A stretch of 64,000 nucleotides of DNA from Dysosmobacter segnis. GTDB taxonomy: Bacteria; Bacillota; Clostridia; Oscillospirales; Oscillospiraceae. This document shows, in pieces, positions 59,367 through 64,000 of the stretch (position 1 is the stretch's first letter; every line of letters begins with the position of its first letter). The DNA lies in NCBI RefSeq assembly GCF_014297285.1, contig NZ_JACOQI010000002.1:1-64000 (forward strand), written 5' to 3'. Both the position numbers and the translations under genes were made by a program. The notes beneath the pieces were generated by a model. It did not search any database. It had not been told where the DNA came from and was given only the letters and a program-made list of their open reading frames with translations.

Positions 59367-61322
59367 TTACTCCTCAACAGGAGCGTCCTCCTCGTCAGCG
59401 GCAGGAGCCAGCAGAGCGCGGATGGACAGGGAGATCTTCTGCTTCTCCTCGTCGATCGCAGTGATCTTAGCCTCAACGGTCTGGCCCTCGGAGAGAACGT
59501 CCTCGGGCTTCTCGATGCGGCGGTCAGCGATCTGAGAAATGTGGATCAGGCCGTCCACGCCGGGAACCACCTCAGCGAAAGCGCCGAAGGGCATCAGCTT
59601 AACGATACGAACCTCAGCGGTGTCGCCCACGCCGTACTTGTTCATGAACACCTGCCAGGGATCCACGCTGTGGTCCTTGGCGCCCAGGGAGATCTTGTGC
59701 TTCTCGGGGTCGAAGGAGATGACGTACACATCCATGGTGTCGCCAACCTTGCAGATCTCGGCGGGGTTCTTGATGCGGCTCCAGGACAGCTCGGAGATGT
59801 GGACCATGCCGTCCACGCCGCCGATGTCCACGAACACGCCGTAGCTGGTCATGGACTTCACGGTGCCGGTGTAGTGCTTGCCCACCTCGATGGTGCTCCA
59901 CACGGCCTCCTGAGCGGCCTTGCGGGCCTCGTCAGTGACGCTGCGGATGGAGCCCACCACGCGGCGGCGGGCACGGTTGACCTCGGTAATGCGGAGCTGA
60001 ACCTTCTGACCCTTCATGGCAGACAGATCAGCGCCGCGGGGCTGGCCGCTCTGAGAAGCGGGAACGAACACGCGGATGCCCTTGACGGAAACCACGATGC
60101 CGCCCTTGTTCTCCTCGGTGACAGTGCCTTCCAGCACGGTCTTCTCCTCAACGGCAGTCTCGATGTTCTCCCAGATCTTCACAGCGTCCAGACGCTTCTT
60201 GGACAGCTCGGCATAGCCTTCCACATCGTTGACGCGGACAACATAGGTCTCGACCTCGTCGCCCACCTTCACGATATCCTCGGGCTTCGCGCTGGGATCG
60301 TCGCTCAGCTCGCTGAGCTTGATGTAAGCATACTGCTTAGCGCCAACATCCACCTGAACCTCGGTGGGGGTGATGGCGGTGACAATGCCGGTTACCTTCT
60401 CTCCTGTATTTAAAGTTTTGAAAGACTGATTCAGCAGTTCCTCAAAGGACTCTTCCATGGTCTCGGTGCTCTTGATTTCTTCGCTCATCGTTGTTTTTAC
60501 CTCCTTAATGATGCCCGCGGGTGTGGATGCGCCGGCCGTCAGCCCGGCAACACGGCAGCCTGCAAAATCTGTAGCGGAAAGCTCGTCCGCCCCTTCGATG
60601 GAAAGGACATGAGAACAGTTCTGCCGGCAGATCTCTGCCAGATGCTTCGTATTGGCGCTCTTACGGTCACCAACCACCACCATCACGTCTACCTGCGCAG
60701 CGATCTCCGCCGCTTCGTTCTGACGTTTACGCGTAGCATAACATATTGTATCAAAGATTTTTACGTTTGTACATTCTTTTTTTAGGATTTTGCAGGAACT
60801 TTCAAAAAGTTCACGAATACAGGTGGTCTGCGCCACGATGCTCACGGGCATTTCCGGCTGAAAATCGCCGTTTTTGACCCATTCCGCCACAGCCTCCGGC
60901 CCTTGGAACACCAGCGGATGAACGCACCAGCTGGCAAGTCCCATGACCTCCGGATGGTGCGGCTCTCCGATGATGACCACCTGCCGTCCCTCCTGCTCCG
61001 CCTGGGACACCAGCTCCTGAATGTGGACCACGTTGGGACAGGTGGCGTTCATGCAGCGGACGCCCCGGGCCGCCAATCCGTCCAGTACGCTTTTCAGTTC
61101 TCCGTGGGACCGGATCACCACCGTGTCCCCTGCCCCCAGTGCTTCAGGCCGGTCCGTTTTCCGGACGCCCCGGGCCGCTAAGTCATTGACCACATGGGTG
61201 TTGTGAATGAGATCTCCCAGCATCCAGCAGCCCTGCGTCTCCTCCGCTGTTTTCTGAGCCAGCTCCACAGCCCGCTTCACGCCGTAGCAAAAGCCGGCAC
61301 TTTCCGCTAAGATCACTTGCAC
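59367..61322 (-). CDS. ispH: IspH fused to ribosomal protein S1-like domains
   Basis: 651 residues. The IspH domain (1-285) has the [4Fe-4S] cysteines in ESAGFCYGVKRA, ATCPNVVHIQ and DTICYATRKRQ. Four S1 RNA-binding domains follow (about 305-370, 385-450, 470-545 and 555-635). IspH makes isoprenoid precursors by the MEP pathway. The fusion with S1 is known in Clostridia, where its purpose is unclear. It overlaps plsC by 10 bases and is the last gene of the operon. Confidence 0.96.
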   Translation of the reverse strand: MQVILAESAGFCYGVKRAVELAQKTAEETQGCWMLGDLIHNTHVVNDLAARGVRKTDRPEALGAGDTVVIRSHGELKSVLDGLAARGVRCMNATCPNVVHIQELVSQAEQEGRQVVIIGEPHHPEVMGLASWCVHPLVFQGPEAVAEWVKNGDFQPEMPVSIVAQTTCIRELFESSCKILKKECTNVKIFDTICYATRKRQNEAAEIAAQVDVMVVVGDRKSANTKHLAEICRQNCSHVLSIEGADELSATDFAGCRVAGLTAGASTPAGIIKEVKTTMSEEIKSTETMEESFEELLNQSFKTLNTGEKVTGIVTAITPTEVQVDVGAKQYAYIKLSELSDDPSAKPEDIVKVGDEVETYVVRVNDVEGYAELSKKRLDAVKIWENIETAVEEKTVLEGTVTEENKGGIVVSVKGIRVFVPASQSGQPRGADLSAMKGQKVQLRITEVNRARRRVVGSIRSVTDEARKAAQEAVWSTIEVGKHYTGTVKSMTSYGVFVDIGGVDGMVHISELSWSRIKNPAEICKVGDTMDVYVISFDPEKHKISLGAKDHSVDPWQVFMNKYGVGDTAEVRIVKLMPFGAFAEVVPGVDGLIHISQIADRRIEKPEDVLSEGQTVEAKITAIDEEKQKISLSIRALLAPAADEEDAPVEE

Positions 61323-61972
61323 AGCGGCGCACCTCCCACCTGCTGTCCGCCCAGAGCGTAAATCTCCCGGAGAAGATCATCCGCGATCTTCTGCATTTCC
61401 TCGGCGGTCCCCCGGCGGCCGGTGTATACCGGCGTATAGGGCTGGCCGATGATGATGCGTGTCCGGCGGAAGGTCCGCTTTTCTCCGTCCACAAACACCG
61501 GCACTAAAATCGCGCCGGTACGGACACCGATCACCGCCGCGCCGCTGTGGGCGTGGGCCGGCAGGCCGTCCGCCTTGCCGATGCCGTTTCGGATGGTGGT
61601 GCCCTCCGGGAAGATCAGCAGATTTTGACCGCTCTGAATGGTCTGGATGGCGGTTTTCACCGCTTGAATGTCCGCACCGCCCCGGTTCACGGGGAATGCG
61701 CCCCCCACCCGGATGACCCATGCCAGAATGGGATTCCGGAACAGTTCCTCCTTGCCCATGACGCGAAGCCGGTAATCCATGGGCAGCGCCGTGGCCAGCA
61801 CCAGAGGGTCCCAGTTGCTGGCGTGATTTGCCACCAGCAGTGCGCCGTGGCGAGGCAGGTTTTCCAAGCCCTGAACCGTGACCGGATGCAGCAGACGGCA
61901 GATCCACTTGGCAACCGTGAAGATCAGAGGAAAAAACGGTCCAAAGGGCTGCGTTGTACGGGTCTCGTTCAT
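61313..61972 (-). CDS. plsC: 1-acyl-sn-glycerol-3-phosphate acyltransferase
   Basis: 219 residues. The HX4D motif is NHASNWDPL near 52-58, and the substrate-binding FPEGTT is near 125. A hydrophobic segment at the N-terminus anchors it to the membrane. It acylates lysophosphatidic acid in phospholipid synthesis. It starts overlapping the cmk stop by 4 bases and overlaps ispH by 10 bases, so all are one operon. Confidence 0.93.
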   Translation of the reverse strand: MNETRTTQPFGPFFPLIFTVAKWICRLLHPVTVQGLENLPRHGALLVANHASNWDPLVLATALPMDYRLRVMGKEELFRNPILAWVIRVGGAFPVNRGGADIQAVKTAIQTIQSGQNLLIFPEGTTIRNGIGKADGLPAHAHSGAAVIGVRTGAILVPVFVDGEKRTFRRTRIIIGQPYTPVYTGRRGTAEEMQKIADDLLREIYALGGQQVGGAPLCK

Positions 61973-62646
61973 CGGCTCGTCCTCTCGCGGATGATCCGGA
62001 GGATCGCTTCCTCACTCTGCCGGAAGTCCAGCTCCGTGGTATCCAGCAAAACGGCATCCTCCGCCTGCTTCAAGGGTGCCGCTGCCCGGTGGGAATCGTT
62101 ATAGTCCCGCTGGCGCATTTCCTCCAGCACCTTTTCGTAGCTTTCCGGCGTTCCCCGCTGCTCCAGTTCCCGGAAGCGGCGCATGGCCCGTTCCTCAACG
62201 GAGGCCGTCAGGAAGATCTTCACCGTGGCGTCCGGCAGGACCACGGTCCCGATATCCCGGCCATCCATTACCACGTTATTTTCACGAGCCAGCTTCCGCT
62301 GCATTTCCAGCAGGTGCGCCCGCACCGCCGGATGGGCGGAGACCGCAGAGGCGTACAGGGAGATCTCCGGCAGACGGATCTGATCCGTCACATCCGCACC
62401 GTTCAGTGTCATGTGCTGCAGGCCGTCCTCTCCGTAATGCAGACCGATCTCCAGCTCCGGCAGCAGCGCGGCAGCGGCCTCACCATCCTTGGGGTCCACG
62501 CCCTTGGAAAAGGCGGCGTAGCCGATGGTGCGGTAAATGGCGCCGGTATCTACATATAAATAGCCCAGAGTTTTGGAAACGCTTTTCGCCAGCGTGCTCT
62601 TTCCGGCACCGGAGGGGCCGTCAATGGCAATACTGATGGTTTTCAA
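61969..62646 (-). CDS. cmk: Cytidylate kinase
   Basis: 225 residues from TTG 62646 (KTISIAIDGPSGAGKST), preceded by AAGGAG; longer frames have no ribosome site and the P-loop then lies at the usual distance from the N-terminus. The P-loop GPSGAGKST, the VDTGAIYR segment, and VMDGRDIGTVVLPDA are the Cmk signatures. It phosphorylates CMP and dCMP. Confidence 0.96.
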   Translation of the reverse strand: MKTISIAIDGPSGAGKSTLAKSVSKTLGYLYVDTGAIYRTIGYAAFSKGVDPKDGEAAAALLPELEIGLHYGEDGLQHMTLNGADVTDQIRLPEISLYASAVSAHPAVRAHLLEMQRKLARENNVVMDGRDIGTVVLPDATVKIFLTASVEERAMRRFRELEQRGTPESYEKVLEEMRQRDYNDSHRAAAPLKQAEDAVLLDTTELDFRQSEEAILRIIRERTSR

Positions 62647-62662
62647 TGCTGTTCTCTCCTTC

Positions 62663-63907
62663 TTATTCCTTCTCATTCGCGGCAGACTGTCCCGCCAGAC
62701 GACCGGTGGCCCAGGCGATCTGTAAATTGAAGCCGCCGGTATAGGCATCCGTGTCCAGCAGTTCTCCCGCGAAATACAGATTTTTTACAAGCTTGGACTC
62801 CATAGTTTTGGGGTCTACCTCCCCCACCTTCACCCCGCCGGAGGTGACGATGGCATCCTCCACAGGACACGGCCCGGAGACCTCCACAGGAAAATGCTTC
62901 AAAACCCGCAGCAGGCTTTGCCGCTGCTCCCGGGTCAGATCATGGACCTTCTGTCGTCCGGGAATACCGGACAGTTCAACGACCACCGGGATCAGCTTCT
63001 GGGGCAGCAGATCGTCTAAGCTGTTCTGGAAATCGTGGTTGGCATATTTGGCGAAATCCGCCAGCAGCCGCTTGTCCAGCTGCTGTTCATCCAGCGCGGG
63101 TTTCAGGTCGATCTCCAGCCGGTAGCGCTTTTTGGTAAAATGCCGCATATGGGCAGAGGCCGACAGCACCAGCGGACCGCTGACGCCGAAGTGCGTAAAC
63201 AGCAGCTCGCCGAAATCCGTATAGATCTTCTTATCGTTTTCAAAGACCGTCAGGCTCACGTTCCGCAGACTCAAGCCCTGCAAGCGGACGCAGGGGATCC
63301 CCGCCGCGATGATCCCCTGCAAGGGCACCAGAGACCCTTGCAGCGGCGTGACGGTGTGCCCCGCCTCAGCCGCCATCCGGTGACCGTCTCCGGTGGAGCC
63401 GGTGGCCGGATAGCTGACGCCGCCGGTGGCCAGCACCACCGCCTGAGCGGAATAGCGTCCCCGCTCCCCAACAACGCCGCAGACCGCGCCGTCCTCGATT
63501 TTCAGGGCCGACGCCCGGTCCCGGAGGACCTGCACCTTCAGGGCCTTCAGCCGCCGTTCCAGTGCGGCACTGATGTCGAACGCGCTGTCGCTGACGGGAA
63601 ACACCCGATTCCCCCGCTCAGTTTTCAGTTGGACGCCCAGCTTCTCAAAAAAGTTCATCGTATCAGCGCTATTGAAGCGGTTAAAAGCGCTGTAAAGGAA
63701 TTTTCCATTACATGGAATATTGGCCAACAGCCCCTCAATATCGGTATTGTTGGTCACGTTGCACCGGCCCTTTCCGGTGATATTCAGTTTTTTTCCCAAC
63801 CGTTCGTTGGGTTCCAGCAGAGTGACCTGCGCCCCCTGCTCCGCTGCCGAAAGGGCAGCCATCATTCCGGCGGCGCCGCCGCCGATGACCACGATCTTTT
63901 TATTCAT
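62663..63907 (-). CDS. HI0933-family FAD-dependent oxidoreductase
   Basis: 414 residues from ATG 63907. FAD dinucleotide-binding GGGAAGMMAALSAAEQGA near 9-26, then NITGKGRCNVTNN and VLATGGVSYPATGSTGDGH, and a C-terminal NLQIAWATGRLAG. This family (also called aminoacetone oxidase-like) has no settled reaction. Only 16 bases separate it from the cmk start. The start overlaps the end of the partial gene at 63900-64000. Confidence 0.92.
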   Translation of the reverse strand: MNKKIVVIGGGAAGMMAALSAAEQGAQVTLLEPNERLGKKLNITGKGRCNVTNNTDIEGLLANIPCNGKFLYSAFNRFNSADTMNFFEKLGVQLKTERGNRVFPVSDSAFDISAALERRLKALKVQVLRDRASALKIEDGAVCGVVGERGRYSAQAVVLATGGVSYPATGSTGDGHRMAAEAGHTVTPLQGSLVPLQGIIAAGIPCVRLQGLSLRNVSLTVFENDKKIYTDFGELLFTHFGVSGPLVLSASAHMRHFTKKRYRLEIDLKPALDEQQLDKRLLADFAKYANHDFQNSLDDLLPQKLIPVVVELSGIPGRQKVHDLTREQRQSLLRVLKHFPVEVSGPCPVEDAIVTSGGVKVGEVDPKTMESKLVKNLYFAGELLDTDAYTGGFNLQIAWATGRLAGQSAANEKE

Positions 63908-64000
63908 CGTCCGCACCGCCGAATACATCGTACTGATCCCACAGCCGTTCCAGCGTGGTAAAGGTCTTCGTCACATCCGTGCCCATCTTGGTGGCGATCC
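63900..64000 (-). CDS. Partial protein C-terminus at window end
   Basis: The last 32 codons of a gene read on the minus strand, ending TLERLWDQYDVFGGADDE and TAA 63902-63900. It overlaps the next start by 8 bases, so it is the upstream member of the operon. The family cannot be told from this fragment. Confidence 0.5.
   Translation of the reverse strand, partial: IATKMGTDVTKTFTTLERLWDQYDVFGGADDE

Noticed and set aside
57758..60413. Plus-strand ORFs of 457 and 414 aa opposite the CoA-transferase and ispH-rpsA genes
   Set aside because: Both oppose strongly supported genes and have His/Gly/Leu-rich, domain-free sequences.
1..64000. tRNA or rRNA genes as integration sites
   Set aside because: No tRNA- or rRNA-like sequence was noticed at any element boundary; both element ends lie in protein genes.

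Overview
The window is DNA from an anaerobic, spore-forming Firmicute, most likely a butyrate-producing clostridium of the Oscillospiraceae type (Flavonifractor, Lawsonibacter, Oscillibacter and relatives). This rests on the cotJ spore-coat operon, the spore amidase CwlD, a butyryl-CoA:acetate-type CoA-transferase, an IspH fused to ribosomal protein S1, and the moderately high GC of the core genes. No database could be searched, so the taxonomy is an inference.

Layout. (1) 1-1980 and 24021-29760: remains of a mobile island, called island C here: a RepA-like helicase, a DUF6076 gene, a sigma factor, a WYL regulator, an AbaSI-like nuclease and an AAA ATPase. (2) 1979-24026: a 22-kb conjugative element (ICE-A) inserted inside that DUF6076 gene. 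It carries ParB, PcfB, VirD4, a Maff2 protein, VirB6-like, PrgI, VirB4, an NlpC/P60 hydrolase, DUF4315/DUF4366 proteins, MobC, a MobP-type relaxase, an AT-richer block of toxin-immunity-type genes, and a large serine recombinase at its right end. (3) 29894-30254 and 50832-51026: two halves of cotJC (manganese catalase). (4) 30242-50844: a 20.6-kb defence island (element B) that splits cotJC and is bounded by a 13-bp direct repeat. It carries ParB, a truncated RepA, MobC, two HipA-like kinase operons, an MNT/HEPN pair, a Fic protein, a type III restriction-modification system, a TIGR02391 protein, DUF6076 and a second large serine recombinase. (5) 51026-64000: ordinary chromosome: cotJAB, cwlD, radA, a Xer-type recombinase, an XRE regulator, a sodium symporter, a CoA-transferase, and the operon HI0933-family oxidoreductase/cmk/plsC/ispH-rpsA.

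Main observations. ICE-A carries fourteen copies of a 25-bp imperfect palindrome (core GGGACAAAGTGTCCC), about one per gene junction. Some copies lie in frame inside genes, none were seen outside the element, and one lies in the gene of the element's own AT-hook-bearing ParB. This resembles a KorB-like operator or partition network. In element B the attachment core lies inside the 3' end of the recombinase gene. When the element is integrated, the recombinase ends 10 residues after the core, in cotJC sequence. In the predicted circle the same frame stays open for 66 further codons and stops overlapping the parB start. Joining the two cotJC halves at the core restores a 180-aa frame exactly.

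The transfer module of ICE-A shows possible decay: three genes (pcfB, the MT-A70 methylase and the relaxase) have CTG, ATC and ACG where a start codon is expected, and an adenine methylase has an internal deletion.
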